38,697 nucleotides of DNA from Nocardia sp. SYP-A9097 (GTDB lineage: Bacteria > Actinomycetota > Actinomycetes > Mycobacteriales > Mycobacteriaceae): positions 1 to 38,697 of the forward strand of contig NZ_WJIC01000047.1 of the NCBI RefSeq assembly GCF_009649815.1. The letters run 5' to 3'. Of the stretch, positions 14,837 through 23,204 are shown one piece after another (the first letter of the stretch is position 1; every line of letters starts with the position of its first letter). The translations under genes were made by a program, and so were the position numbers. Below the pieces are notes generated by a model that had not been told where the DNA came from, searched no databases, and worked only from the letters and a program-made list of their open reading frames with translations.

Positions 14837-16114
14837 GTGCAACACACGTCAGCCGCATCCGATGAACAGCCCGCCGGTGACCCGAACTACCTGGTCGGGC
14901 TCGATTTGAACGGCCGCCGTGTCGTAGTCGTAGGCGGTGGGACCGTCGCTCAGCGGCGGCTCGGACTGCTCATCGCCTCCGGTGCCGACGTGCATGTGAT
15001 CAGCCGCGAGGCCACCCCTGCCGTGGAGGGTATGGCCACCTCCGGTCAGCTCACCCTGGAACTGCGCGCGTATGCCGACGGCGATCTCGACGGCGCCTGG
15101 TACGCCATGACCTGCACCGACGAGCCCGAAACCAATGCGGCCGTAGTCGAAGAGGCCACGCGCAAACGGATCTTCTGCGTGCGCGCCGACAATGCCCGGC
15201 TCGGCACCGCCGTCACTCCCGCCACCGCGCGCTACGACGGGATGAGCCTCGGCGTTCTCGCCGGCGGCCAGCATCGGCGTTCGGCCGCGGTGCGCAACGC
15301 ACTGCTGGAGGCGCTGCAATCCGGTGTGGTGACCGATGATTCGGCTCCCGTCACCCCCGGCGTCGCGCTCGTCGGCGGCGGCCCCGGCGATCCCGATCTC
15401 ATCACCGTGCGTGGCCGTCGGCTGCTGGCGCGCGCGAATCTCGTTGTCGCCGACCGCCTCGCGCCGCCGGAGCTGCTCGCCGAACTCGGCCCGGAGGTCG
15501 AGGTCGTGGACGCGGCCAAGATTCCGTACGGCCGGGCCATGGCCCAGGAAGCCATCAATACCGCGCTCATCGAGGGCGCGAAGGCCGGCAAGTTCGTGGT
15601 CCGGTTGAAGGGCGGCGACCCGTACGTCTTCGGCCGCGGCTACGAGGAGCTCGAAGCCTGCGTCGAAGCCGGTGTCCCGGTGACCGTCGTCCCCGGCGTC
15701 ACCAGCGCCATCTCGGTGCCCGCGCTGGCCGGAATCCCGGTCACCCACCGCGGTGTCACCCACGAATTCGTCGTCGTGAGCGGCCATGTCGCCCCCGACC
15801 ACCCGGACTCGCTCGTCGATTGGCCCGCACTGGCCAAACTGCGCGGCACCATCGTGCTGCTGATGGCGGTCGAACGCATCGACAAATTCGCCGCGGCCCT
15901 GCTCGCGGGCGGCCGTGCCGAGGACACCCCGGTGACCATCGTCCAGGAAGGCAGCCTCCGCACCCAGCGCGTAGTCCGCGCCGACCTCTCGACCGTTGCC
16001 GACCGCGTCCGCGAAGAAGCCATCCGCCCCCCGGCCATCATCGTCATCGGCCCGACCGCCGGTTTCACCGCCGGAGCCCCGGACCTCGAGATCCTCGACA
16101 CCGGCGCGCGCTGA
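14837..16114 (+). CDS. cysG: sirohaem synthase: precorrin-2 dehydrogenase plus uroporphyrinogen-III C-methyltransferase
   Basis: A 425-residue two-domain enzyme. The N-terminal part (about 1-150) is the NAD-dependent precorrin-2 dehydrogenase/ferrochelatase domain, with VVVVGGGTVAQRR. The C-terminal part (about 170-415) is the SAM-dependent methyltransferase. Its marks are ALVGGGPGDPDLIT, VVADRLAPPEL, RLKGGDPYVFGRG, VPGVTSAISVPA and GIPVTHRG. It makes precorrin-2, the branch point to cobalamin and sirohaem, so it serves both the cob genes here and sulfite/nitrite reduction. The GTG at 14837 is supported by a -10 box eight bases upstream. In M. tuberculosis the gene follows cobB directly. Here about 6.4 kb separates them. 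Confidence 0.95.
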   Translation: MQHTSAASDEQPAGDPNYLVGLDLNGRRVVVVGGGTVAQRRLGLLIASGADVHVISREATPAVEGMATSGQLTLELRAYADGDLDGAWYAMTCTDEPETNAAVVEEATRKRIFCVRADNARLGTAVTPATARYDGMSLGVLAGGQHRRSAAVRNALLEALQSGVVTDDSAPVTPGVALVGGGPGDPDLITVRGRRLLARANLVVADRLAPPELLAELGPEVEVVDAAKIPYGRAMAQEAINTALIEGAKAGKFVVRLKGGDPYVFGRGYEELEACVEAGVPVTVVPGVTSAISVPALAGIPVTHRGVTHEFVVVSGHVAPDHPDSLVDWPALAKLRGTIVLLMAVERIDKFAAALLAGGRAEDTPVTIVQEGSLRTQRVVRADLSTVADRVREEAIRPPAIIVIGPTAGFTAGAPDLEILDTGAR

Positions 16115-16147
16115 CCGCGTGCCAGGCTCCCGCTCGCATGAGATCGG

Positions 16148-16174
16148 TTGCCCGAGCCGGGCATCCATTACAGT
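16148..16174 (+). promoter_or_regulatory. promoter of efpA, probably leaderless
   Basis: TTGCCC (16148-16153), a 15-base spacer and TACAGT (16169-16174), then six bases to the GTG at 16181. The spacing implies a transcript starting at the start codon. Confidence 0.5.
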
Positions 16175-16180
16175 GTCGGG

Positions 16181-17665
16181 GTGCTCGATAATCCCGCTGC
16201 GACAATGCAGTATCCGGTGACCAAGCGGGCGTTCGGCCTCGCGATTCTCGTATTGAGCGGGCTACAGCTGATGGTGGTGCTCGACGGCACCGTCATGATT
16301 CTGGCGCTGCCGCGACTACAGGAGCAGCTCGGTCTCTCCAGTGCGGGCAGTGCGTGGACGGTGACCGCCTATGGTCTGCCGTTCGCCGGACTCATGCTGC
16401 TCGGTGGTCGCCTCGGCGACTCCTTCGGGCGTAAGCGCATGCTGATTCTCGGTGTCGCGGTATTCACCGTGGCCTCCGCGCTGTGCGGTTCCGCGCAGAA
16501 CGAAGCCTGGCTGATCGCCGCGCGCGCCGTACAGGGCACGGGTGCCGCGATCGCCGCGCCGACCGCGTTCGCCTTGGTGGCCAGCACTTATGCCCCGGGT
16601 CCGGCGCGTAATCAGGCCATTGCCATCTTCGGCTCGATGGTCGGTATCGGCTCGATCGGCGGTCTGGTCATCGGTGGTGCGCTCACCTCGGTGGATTGGC
16701 GCTGGATCTTCTGGATCAATGTGCCGATCGGCGCGCTCATCGTGCTCGGTGCGGTACGCGAGCTGCGTGATACCAAGCATCAGCGCATCTCGCTCGATGT
16801 GCGTGGTGCGGTGCTGGGCACGCTGGCGTGTGCGGCGATTGTGTTCGGCGCGACCGAGGGACCCGAAATAGGTTGGGACAGCCCGATCATCCTCGGATCG
16901 GTGATCGGTGGTCTGGTGCTGCTGATCGCGTTCGTCTTCGCCGAGCGCAACGTGGAGAATCCGCTGCTGCCGTGGTCGCTGTTCGACAGCCGCGATCGCG
17001 TGATCACCTTCATCGCCATCTTTCTGACCTCCGGCGTGCTGGGTGCGACGACGTTCTTCGTGGCGCAGTTCCTCCAGAATGTGCTCGGCTACAGCCCGTT
17101 GATGGCGGGTCTGGCCAGCATTCCGTTCACGCTCGGCGCGGGCGCGGGCACCGCGGCGGCGTCCAAGGCCGCGCAATTCGTGGCTCCGCGCTGGCTGCTC
17201 TTCGCGGCGGCGCTGGTGCTGGCGGCCGGGCTGTGGTTCGGCTCCACCATCGATCGGTCGGTCGAGTACTTCCCGACGTTGCTTGCCATGCTGTGCGTGG
17301 TGGGCTTCTGCGTCGGCACCGCCATTGTGATCTTGCCGCTGTGTGTACTGGTCGGCGTGGATATGGCGCATATCGGTCCGCTGTCGGCGGTCGGCCAGAT
17401 GTTCATGAATATGGGCACGCCGTTCGCGGTCGGCTTGCTCAGCCCGATCGCGCTGTCCAAGACGCTGTCGCTGGACGGCATCTCCGGCAAGGTCACCGAT
17501 ATGACCACGGCGCAGATCGACGCGCTCGGCAGCGGATACACCTTCGTGCTGCTGGTCTGTGCGATCGGCACCGCCGTGCTCGGCGTCCTCGCACTCACCC
17601 TGCGTTACACGCCCGCGCAGTTGGCGCACGCCCAGCACGCGCAGGACGAAGCCCAGAAGTCCTAG
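16181..17665 (+). CDS. efpA: MFS multidrug efflux transporter EfpA (DHA2 family)
   Basis: A 494-residue proton-driven exporter with 14 predicted membrane segments. Motif LDGTVM lies in helix 1 (about 34-39). Motif A is GGRLGDSFGRKR (about 75-86) and the family phrase WRWIFWINVPIG comes after helix 6. M. tuberculosis efpA also follows cysG, so the placement supports orthology. EfpA members export drugs and possibly lipids. The GTG at 16181 is preferred over the ATG-like starts upstream because of the promoter spacing. A GTGGT-GAAA-ACCAC hairpin (17687-17700) after the gene is too short to be a sure terminator. Confidence 0.93.
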   Translation: MLDNPAATMQYPVTKRAFGLAILVLSGLQLMVVLDGTVMILALPRLQEQLGLSSAGSAWTVTAYGLPFAGLMLLGGRLGDSFGRKRMLILGVAVFTVASALCGSAQNEAWLIAARAVQGTGAAIAAPTAFALVASTYAPGPARNQAIAIFGSMVGIGSIGGLVIGGALTSVDWRWIFWINVPIGALIVLGAVRELRDTKHQRISLDVRGAVLGTLACAAIVFGATEGPEIGWDSPIILGSVIGGLVLLIAFVFAERNVENPLLPWSLFDSRDRVITFIAIFLTSGVLGATTFFVAQFLQNVLGYSPLMAGLASIPFTLGAGAGTAAASKAAQFVAPRWLLFAAALVLAAGLWFGSTIDRSVEYFPTLLAMLCVVGFCVGTAIVILPLCVLVGVDMAHIGPLSAVGQMFMNMGTPFAVGLLSPIALSKTLSLDGISGKVTDMTTAQIDALGSGYTFVLLVCAIGTAVLGVLALTLRYTPAQLAHAQHAQDEAQKS

Positions 17666-17748
17666 CGAATTCGCGCCGGCGGCACAGTGGTGAAAACCAC
17701 CGTCTCCCAAGTCTGTTGCCCGCCCCGGCGATTCGGCAGACTGCGGAG

Positions 17749-18384
17749 ATGGGGAGAAACCTGGACGCAGAACTGCTGGACCGCTGGACCGAACTCGCCG
17801 GTGCCGCCGCGCGCGAGGTAGGCGAGGACCTGGTCCGCCGCTACCGCGAACCGCATCGTCGCTATCACACCGTCGAACATCTGGCCGCCATGCTCGCGGT
17901 CATAGACGACCTGGCCGCGGACGCCGCCGACATCGAGGCGGTCCGCTACGCGGCCTTCTTCCACGACGCCGTCTACTCGGTGGAGGGCGGCGACAATGAG
18001 GAAGCCAGCGCCGAATTGGCCGAATCCACCCTCCCCGCACTGGGTTTGAACCCCGATTCGGTATCCGAGGTAGCCCGCCTGGTCCGCCTCACCGCAGGCC
18101 ATCATCCCGCCCCCGGCGACCGCAACGGCGCCGTCCTCTGCGACGCCGACCTGGCAATCCTCGCCGCCCCCGAACCCGCCTACGCCGCCTACACGGCCGC
18201 CGTCCGAGCCGAATACGCCCACGTCCCACTGGATCTCTTCCGAGCGGGCAGAGCCGCGGTCCTGCGCGGCCTGGTAGACCAACCCCACCTCTTCCGCACC
18301 CCCATCGGCCAGTCCCGCTACGACGAGCTCGCCCGAGCCAACCTGGCCGCCGAACTGGCCACCCTCACCGGCTCAGCGGACTGA
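17749..18384 (+). CDS. HD-domain metal-dependent hydrolase
   Basis: A 211-residue protein of the predicted metal-dependent HD superfamily. Ligands visible are H40 and H44 in YHTVEHL, H72-D73 in FFHDAVYS, H118/H119 in AGHHPAPGD and D132/D134 in CDADLAIL. Relatives are phosphohydrolases of unknown substrate. The ATG at 17749 follows GCGGAG, and a -10-like CAGACT six bases upstream leaves a leaderless start possible. The frame is open much further upstream inside efpA, but only as a shadow. It converges on the aminotransferase gene across a structured repeat region. Confidence 0.88.
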   Translation: MGRNLDAELLDRWTELAGAAAREVGEDLVRRYREPHRRYHTVEHLAAMLAVIDDLAADAADIEAVRYAAFFHDAVYSVEGGDNEEASAELAESTLPALGLNPDSVSEVARLVRLTAGHHPAPGDRNGAVLCDADLAILAAPEPAYAAYTAAVRAEYAHVPLDLFRAGRAAVLRGLVDQPHLFRTPIGQSRYDELARANLAAELATLTGSAD

Positions 18385-18389
18385 ACCCG

Positions 18390-18570
18390 CGGCGAATTCG
18401 GACATTCACCGCCAAGGCTGCACACTCGCCGATGCCGATGCCGCAGGCACCCACCGAAACGCCCTCCGCCCGATCCGAATTCGGACCGGGCGGAGGGTGG
18501 TATCAATGCCGAGTGTGCACTGGCGGCGGCGAATTCGGACCTTTCACCGCCCAGGCTGCACGCTCGGCGA
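18390..18570. repeat. compound intergenic repeat with a 36-bp palindrome
   Basis: Two direct copies of about 43 bases (18390-18432 and 18527-18570) differ at only about six positions. Between them is a near-perfect 36-bp palindrome (18462-18479 with 18480-18497, 17 of 18 pairs). Flanking stretches GCACACTCG (from about 18419) and CGAGTGTGC (to about 18519) are also inverted. The core GAATTCGGAC occurs three times. The palindrome lies between convergent genes and could end transcription in both directions. The direct repeats suggest a small repetitive element. Confidence 0.8.
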
Positions 18571-18581
18571 ATTATGTTGGG

Positions 18582-19967
18582 TCAGAGCAGCTTCCAGGCG
18601 CTGTCCAGCGCGCCGCGGACGATCTGCTCGATTTCCTGGAATTGCTCAGGGCCGCAGATCAGCGGGGGTGAGAACTGGATTACCGGTTCGGCGCGGTCGT
18701 CGGCGCGGCAGTAGAGGCCGTTCTCGAAGAGCTCGTGGGAGACGTGGTTGCGCAGGATGCGGGTGGATTCCTCATCGGTGAAGCGCTCACGGGTGTTCTT
18801 GTCCTTGACCAGTTCCACCGCCCAGAAGAAGCCCGCGCCACGGACTTCGCCGACGATCGGGAGGTCGTTCAGCTTGGACAGGGTGCTGCGGAAGGCGTCC
18901 TCGTTGTCGAGTACATGCTGGTAGAGGCCCTCGCCCTCGAGAATGTCGAGGTTGGCCAGCGCCACCGCGCAGGACACCGGATGCCCGCCGTAGGTGGAGC
19001 CGTGCATGAACATGCTGTCGGTGCGCTGGAACGGCTCCATGATGCGGTCGCTGATCATGACCGCACCCAGCGGCGCATACCCGGAGGTGAGGCCCTTGGC
19101 GGTGGTGATCATATCCGGCTGATAGCCGAAACGCTGTGCGCCGAAAGCGGTTCCGAGCCGCCCGAACGCGCAGATCACCTCATCGGAGATGAGCAGCACA
19201 TCATGCCGATCGCAGATTTCGCGCACGCGCTGGAAGTAGCCGGGCGGCGGGACGAAACAGCCACCGGTGTTCTGCACCGGCTCCAGGAACACCGCGGCGA
19301 CGGTCTCCGGGCCTTCCATCAGAATGGCCTCTTCGATGCGGTCCGCCGCCCACAGCCCGTAGGCATCGTAGTCGTCGGTGTGCTCGGTGGCCCGATAGAA
19401 ATTCGTGTTCGGCACCCGGATCGTGCTCGGTACCAGCGGCTCGAAAGGTGCTTTGGCACCCGGGATTCCGGTGATCGACAGCGCGCCCAGCGAGGTGCCG
19501 TGGTACGCCATGGACCGGCTGATCGCCTTGTGCTTGGTGGGCTTGCCGATCACCTTGAAGTACTGGCGCGCGAGTTTCCAAGCGGTCTCGACGGATTCGC
19601 CACCGCTGACGGTGAAGAACACACGATTGAGATCGCCGGGCGCGGAAGCGGCCAGCCGGTCGGCCAATTCGAGGGCCGGGGGATGGGCGTAACCCCAGAT
19701 GGGGAAGTACGGCAGGGTCCGCATCTGCCGGGCGGCGGCCTCGGCGAGCTCCTCGCGGCCGTGTCCGACCTGTACTGCGAAGAGTCCGGCCAGTCCGTCC
19801 AGGTAGCGCTTGCCCTTGTCGTCATAGAGGTATGCACCCTCGCCTCGGACGATGACCGGGGTATCGGCCTCGTCCTTTCCGTTGTGGCTGGCGAAGTGCA
19901 TCCAGAGGTGGTCGCGGACGACGCGGGCGGCGTCGGCGGCGTGGGCGGGCTCGGCAGTGGCGGTCAT
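18582..19967 (-). CDS. class III PLP-dependent aminotransferase (Rv3329-like)
   Basis: A 461-residue omega-type aminotransferase. It has the substrate-cofactor motif FFTVSGGES (about 117-125), SMAYHGTS, the PLP-pyridine aspartate in LLISDEVICAFGR (D262-E263), and the Schiff-base lysine K291 in TTAKGLTSGY. The C-terminal RADDRAEPVIQFSPPL fits the family. Homologues use amines or omega-amino acids with pyruvate or 2-oxoglutarate; putrescine, GABA or beta-alanine are likely here. The ATG at 19967 is preceded by GAGGAG-type bases (AGGAGTCC on the minus strand). It lies downstream of the Lrp-type regulator on the same strand, with a CAAC-N7-GTTG box in the 107-base gap. Confidence 0.9.
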   Translation of the reverse strand: MTATAEPAHAADAARVVRDHLWMHFASHNGKDEADTPVIVRGEGAYLYDDKGKRYLDGLAGLFAVQVGHGREELAEAAARQMRTLPYFPIWGYAHPPALELADRLAASAPGDLNRVFFTVSGGESVETAWKLARQYFKVIGKPTKHKAISRSMAYHGTSLGALSITGIPGAKAPFEPLVPSTIRVPNTNFYRATEHTDDYDAYGLWAADRIEEAILMEGPETVAAVFLEPVQNTGGCFVPPPGYFQRVREICDRHDVLLISDEVICAFGRLGTAFGAQRFGYQPDMITTAKGLTSGYAPLGAVMISDRIMEPFQRTDSMFMHGSTYGGHPVSCAVALANLDILEGEGLYQHVLDNEDAFRSTLSKLNDLPIVGEVRGAGFFWAVELVKDKNTRERFTDEESTRILRNHVSHELFENGLYCRADDRAEPVIQFSPPLICGPEQFQEIEQIVRGALDSAWKLL

Positions 19968-20025
19968 GGTGGGACTCCTCGAAGTCTGGTATTGCTTCGG
20001 TTATCCCACATCTTAGCCGGTTCGG

Positions 20026-20040
20026 CAACCGATTTCGTTG
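20026..20040. promoter_or_regulatory. Lrp-type operator candidate (CAAC-N7-GTTG), aminotransferase promoter
   Basis: CAAC-CGATTTC-GTTG lies 59 bases upstream of the aminotransferase start. The decamer GATTTCGTTG (20031-20040) recurs exactly at 20061-20070, 30 bases away, which is about three helical turns. Confidence 0.55.
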
Positions 20041-20074
20041 TTACGAGATTGTCAGCTTCGGATTTCGTTGCCGA

Positions 20075-20551
20075 TTATCGAGTGCCCCACTTGTAGGTCT
20101 GCTTGTTCAGTTTCAGGTAGACCATGATCTCCGCGTGCCGCACGCCCGCGAGCGCGCGAATGCGATTGGAGACCAGGTCGAGCAGGGCTTCGTCGTCGGG
20201 GCAGACGGCCTCGCAGAGGATGTCGTAGCGGCCCGCGCACACCACCACGTAATTGATCTCGTCGATCGTGGAGAGCGCGTCGGCCACCGACTGCACCGGG
20301 CCGTCCACGGTGATCGCGATCATGGCCTGCCGGAACAGGCCGACCTGCAAAGGATCCGTGACGGCGACGATCTGGATGACGCCCGCATCGGAGAGCTTCT
20401 GCACCCGCTGCCGGACCGCGGCCTCGGACAGGCCCACCGCCTTGCCGATGGTCGCGTAGGCGCGCCGCCCATCTTCCTGCAACTGGGCGATGATCCGCTT
20501 GGAGATGTCATCGAGCGCCGGGTTGGTCCGGCTGGAGGTCAGGTCGCTCAC
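20075..20551 (-). CDS. aldR: Lrp/AsnC family transcriptional regulator (AldR-type)
   Basis: About 158 residues. The N-terminal winged helix-turn-helix reads LDDISKRIIAQLQEDGRRA, with recognition helix SEAAVRQRVQKL. The C-terminal RAM ligand-binding domain has VVVCAGRYDILCEAVCPDD. It diverges from ald as AldR does in M. tuberculosis (Rv2779c-Rv2780), so activation of ald in response to alanine is likely. It may also control the aminotransferase gene behind it and the pot operon, which share a palindrome with ald. A GGAGG at 20561-20565 sits directly against the ATG at 20560, so the GTG at 20551, nine bases away, is the better start; the ATG remains possible. Confidence 0.9.
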   Translation of the reverse strand: MSDLTSSRTNPALDDISKRIIAQLQEDGRRAYATIGKAVGLSEAAVRQRVQKLSDAGVIQIVAVTDPLQVGLFRQAMIAITVDGPVQSVADALSTIDEINYVVVCAGRYDILCEAVCPDDEALLDLVSNRIRALAGVRHAEIMVYLKLNKQTYKWGTR

Positions 20552-20623
20552 GCTCGCCATCCTCCATGACTCGCTGATATCTCACCAATCGTGCCGAGGT
20601 GGCGCGCCGCGGCGTGTCGACTA

Positions 20624-20654
20624 TGCGAAAACGTTGTAAATCTTGCGTTTCGCA
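20624..20654. promoter_or_regulatory. 7-bp inverted repeat in the aldR-ald region
   Basis: TGCGAAA (20624-20630) and TTTCGCA (20648-20654) are perfectly inverted around 17 bases. They lie just upstream of and overlap the CAAC-N7-GTTG box, so this may be part of a multi-site Lrp array. Confidence 0.4.
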
Positions 20655-20667
20655 ACTAAATCAGTTG
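20653..20667. promoter_or_regulatory. Lrp-type operator candidate (CAAC-N7-GTTG), ald promoter
   Basis: CAAC-TAAATCA-GTTG ends 10 bases upstream of the -35 box TTGACA (20678-20683). Binding there would suit activation of ald. Confidence 0.6.
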
Positions 20668-20677
20668 AAAATTTCCA

Positions 20678-20706
20678 TTGACAGTACTGATTTCGTCGCT
20701 CACGCT
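20678..20706 (+). promoter_or_regulatory. ald promoter
   Basis: A consensus -35 TTGACA (20678-20683) is followed after 17 bases by CACGCT (20701-20706), a poor -10 match. A weak -10 is usual for promoters that need an activator. Confidence 0.5.
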
Positions 20707-20767
20707 GAGGGTGTGCCACGGCACACCCCGCTCAGCCTCTTCTTGCCGTCATCGAAAGGCCCCTCCC

Positions 20768-21907
20768 GTGAAAGTCGGCATCCCCCGCGAGATCAAGAAC
20801 CACGAGTACCGCGTCGCCATCACCCCGTCCGGCGTCGCTGAACTCACCCGCCGCGGCCATCAGGTCTTCATCGAGCGTGAGGCCGGGATCGGCTCCGCCA
20901 TCACCGATGCCGACTTCACCGCCGCGGGCGCGCAGATCCTGCCCACCGCCGACGAGGTCTGGGGCATTGCCGACATGATCCTCAAGGTGAAGGAGCCCAT
21001 CGAGGTCGAGTATCCGCGCATGCGCCCCGGCCAGATCCTCTTCACCTACCTGCATCTGGCGGCCTCCCGCGCGTGCACGGAGGCACTGCTGGAGCGCCGG
21101 GTCACGGCCATCGCCTACGAAACCGTTCAGCTGCAGGATGGTTCGCTGCCGCTGCTCTCGCCCATGAGTGAGGTCGCAGGTCGACTGGCGGCCCAGGTCG
21201 GCGCGTACCACCTGATGGCTCCGTTCGGCGGGCGCGGTGTCCTGCTCGGTGGTGTGCCCGGTGTCGACGGCGCGAAGGTTGTCGTCATCGGCGGCGGTGT
21301 CGCGGGTGAGAACGCGGCGGTCATCGCGGCCGGAATGCGTGCGGACGTAACGATTCTCGACGTTTCTATGCCGCGCCTGCGCGATCTGGACCGCCGCTAC
21401 GGCGATCACATGACCGCGCTGGCCTCCTCCTCGCATGCCATTGCCGAACAGGTGCGCCAGGCCGATCTGGTGATCGGCGCGGTCCTGGTCCCCGGTGCTC
21501 GTGCACCCGAACTCGTCTCCAATGAGCTTGTCTCGCAGATGAAGCCGGGTTCCGTGCTGGTGGATATCTCCATCGACCAGGGTGGCTGCTTCGCCGATTC
21601 ACACCCCACCACGCACGCCGAACCCACCTACCGCGTACATGATTCGGTCTTCTACTGCGTGGCGAATATGCCCGGCGCGGTCCCGAGCACCTCCACCCGT
21701 GCCCTCTCCAATGTGACTCTGCCTTACGCGCTCGCCTTGGCGGACAACGGAGTTCAGGCTGCTCTGGCCGCCGATCCGGCCCTCGCCAAGGGTCTGGCCA
21801 CCATCAACGGTGAACTCACCAGCGAACCGGTGGCCCGCGCACACGGCCTCGGCTCGCTGACTGTGCTCGACGTTCTGGCCGCAGGTCACGCCAGCGCGAA
21901 CGTATAA
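20768..21907 (+). CDS. ald: alanine dehydrogenase
   Basis: The 379-residue enzyme converts alanine to pyruvate and ammonia with NAD. The start VKVGIPREIKNHEYRVAITP is the family signature. Also visible are KVKEP (substrate lysine region), FTYLHLAAS with the catalytic histidine, the NAD fold VVVIGGGVAGENAA (about 168-181), and SIDQGGC with the catalytic aspartate. The GTG at 20768 has GAAAGG upstream. The frame open back to 20678 covers only the promoter. Divergence from aldR gives the regulatory context. Confidence 0.96.
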   Translation: MKVGIPREIKNHEYRVAITPSGVAELTRRGHQVFIEREAGIGSAITDADFTAAGAQILPTADEVWGIADMILKVKEPIEVEYPRMRPGQILFTYLHLAASRACTEALLERRVTAIAYETVQLQDGSLPLLSPMSEVAGRLAAQVGAYHLMAPFGGRGVLLGGVPGVDGAKVVVIGGGVAGENAAVIAAGMRADVTILDVSMPRLRDLDRRYGDHMTALASSSHAIAEQVRQADLVIGAVLVPGARAPELVSNELVSQMKPGSVLVDISIDQGGCFADSHPTTHAEPTYRVHDSVFYCVANMPGAVPSTSTRALSNVTLPYALALADNGVQAALAADPALAKGLATINGELTSEPVARAHGLGSLTVLDVLAAGHASANV

Positions 21908-21962
21908 CCGCGCCGCACCCCGCTCGTGCGCGTCGCTCACCGCGGCCGAGCGCGAGTGGGGG

Positions 21963-21976
21963 AGGGCACACGTGCC
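21963..21976. repeat. 14-bp palindrome upstream of the metallophosphoesterase
   Basis: GGGCAC-AC-GTGCCC lies between ald and the phosphoesterase gene. It could be an operator or part of a terminator for ald. TATCGT at about 21999-22004 is a possible -10 box of the phosphoesterase gene. Confidence 0.3.
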
Positions 21977-22070
21977 CGGCCGCTACCGCCCGGTACAGGT
22001 ATCGTCGGGGCGGGGGATCGACGGCGACGGATACCGGTCCGTGCCCATGGCCCCATGAGGACGGACTCTG

Positions 22071-23204
22071 TTGAACAGGATTCCCCGCCTGGCTCTGATG
22101 CTGGCGATTCCGGCGCTGCTATTCCTGGTGCCATGGTGGGTGCTGGTCTACACCACTACCTCCGGTGCGGCTTTCTGGGCGTTGTCGGCGCTGTTCGTGT
22201 TCGGCTACGTGGGGCTGCCCGCCGCCATGTTCACCGGCCACGGCCCCAAGCAATCGGATACCGCCGCGCTGATCGGTGATACCGCGCTCGGCGTGATGTG
22301 GGTGCTGTTCAGCTGGTCGGTGATCGGCGCCGTGGTGCGCACCGGATTGATAGTCGCCAGAGTGGACGACCCGGCACGATCGCGCATAGTCGCCCTTGGC
22401 GTGCTTGCGATTTCGGCTGTGCTGACCGTGTGGGGAATCTACGAGGCGCGCCGAATCCCGCGAGTGAAGACCGTCGAAGTGACGATTCCGAAGCTGGCGC
22501 CCGGTCTGGACGGCCTGCGCATGGTGGTCGTCACCGACACCCACTACGCCGCCACCGATCGCCTGCGCTGGTCGGAGCGAGTGGTCGAGATCGTCAACGA
22601 GCAAAGGCCCGATATCGCCTGTCACGCAGGCGATCTGGCGGATGGTTCGGTGGTGAAGCGCCGCGCTCAGGTCGATCCCCTGGGCAAGGTCGACGCCGAA
22701 TTCGGCCGCTTCTACATCACCGGCAATCACGAGTACTTCGGTGACGCCCCGGGCTGGATCGAACATATGGAGGGCCTGGGCTGGCAGCCCCTGCGCAACC
22801 AGCACGAGGTAATCGACCGCAATGGCGACCGCCTGATCATGGCCGGCATCGACGATCCCACCGGCGTCTCCCTCTCCGGCCACGGCCCGAACCTCCCCGC
22901 GGCCCTCGAGGGCACAGACCCAACCCTCCCGATAATCCTCCTGGCCCACCAGCCCAAACAAATCCCCGACGCAGTGGAAGCCGGTGTGGCCCTGCAAATC
23001 TCAGGCCACACCCACGGCGGCCAAATCTGGCCCTTCCGCTACCTGGTCCGCCTCGACCAGCCGGTGGTAGCGGGCCTGACCCGCCACGGCGAAACCCAGC
23101 TCTACACCAGCCGGGGCACCGGCTTCTGGGGTCCCCAACTCCGAGTCTTCGCCCCCAGCGAAATCACGGTCTTGATCCTGCGCAGCCCCGAACTCACACG
23201 CTGA
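22071..23204 (+). CDS. membrane-anchored calcineurin-like metallophosphoesterase
   Basis: A 377-residue protein. The first 130 residues carry four or so hydrophobic segments. The rest is a metallophosphoesterase with the metal-binding series VVTDTHY (about 156-162), HAGDLAD (about 186-192), ITGNHEYFGD (about 222-231), LLAHQPK and ISGHTHGGQ. It resembles the YkuE/YaeI class; the substrate may be a nucleotide-lipid or pyrophosphate. Start is the TTG at 22071 with GGACGGA upstream; no in-frame ATG lies before the first membrane helix. Its last 11 bases overlap the convergent MocR gene. Confidence 0.88.
   Translation: MNRIPRLALMLAIPALLFLVPWWVLVYTTTSGAAFWALSALFVFGYVGLPAAMFTGHGPKQSDTAALIGDTALGVMWVLFSWSVIGAVVRTGLIVARVDDPARSRIVALGVLAISAVLTVWGIYEARRIPRVKTVEVTIPKLAPGLDGLRMVVVTDTHYAATDRLRWSERVVEIVNEQRPDIACHAGDLADGSVVKRRAQVDPLGKVDAEFGRFYITGNHEYFGDAPGWIEHMEGLGWQPLRNQHEVIDRNGDRLIMAGIDDPTGVSLSGHGPNLPAALEGTDPTLPIILLAHQPKQIPDAVEAGVALQISGHTHGGQIWPFRYLVRLDQPVVAGLTRHGETQLYTSRGTGFWGPQLRVFAPSEITVLILRSPELTR

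Noticed and set aside
16316..17710. A long minus-strand open frame over efpA
   Set aside because: Mirror frame of a well-supported membrane protein; its sequence is rich in His, Arg and Gln, typical of antisense frames.
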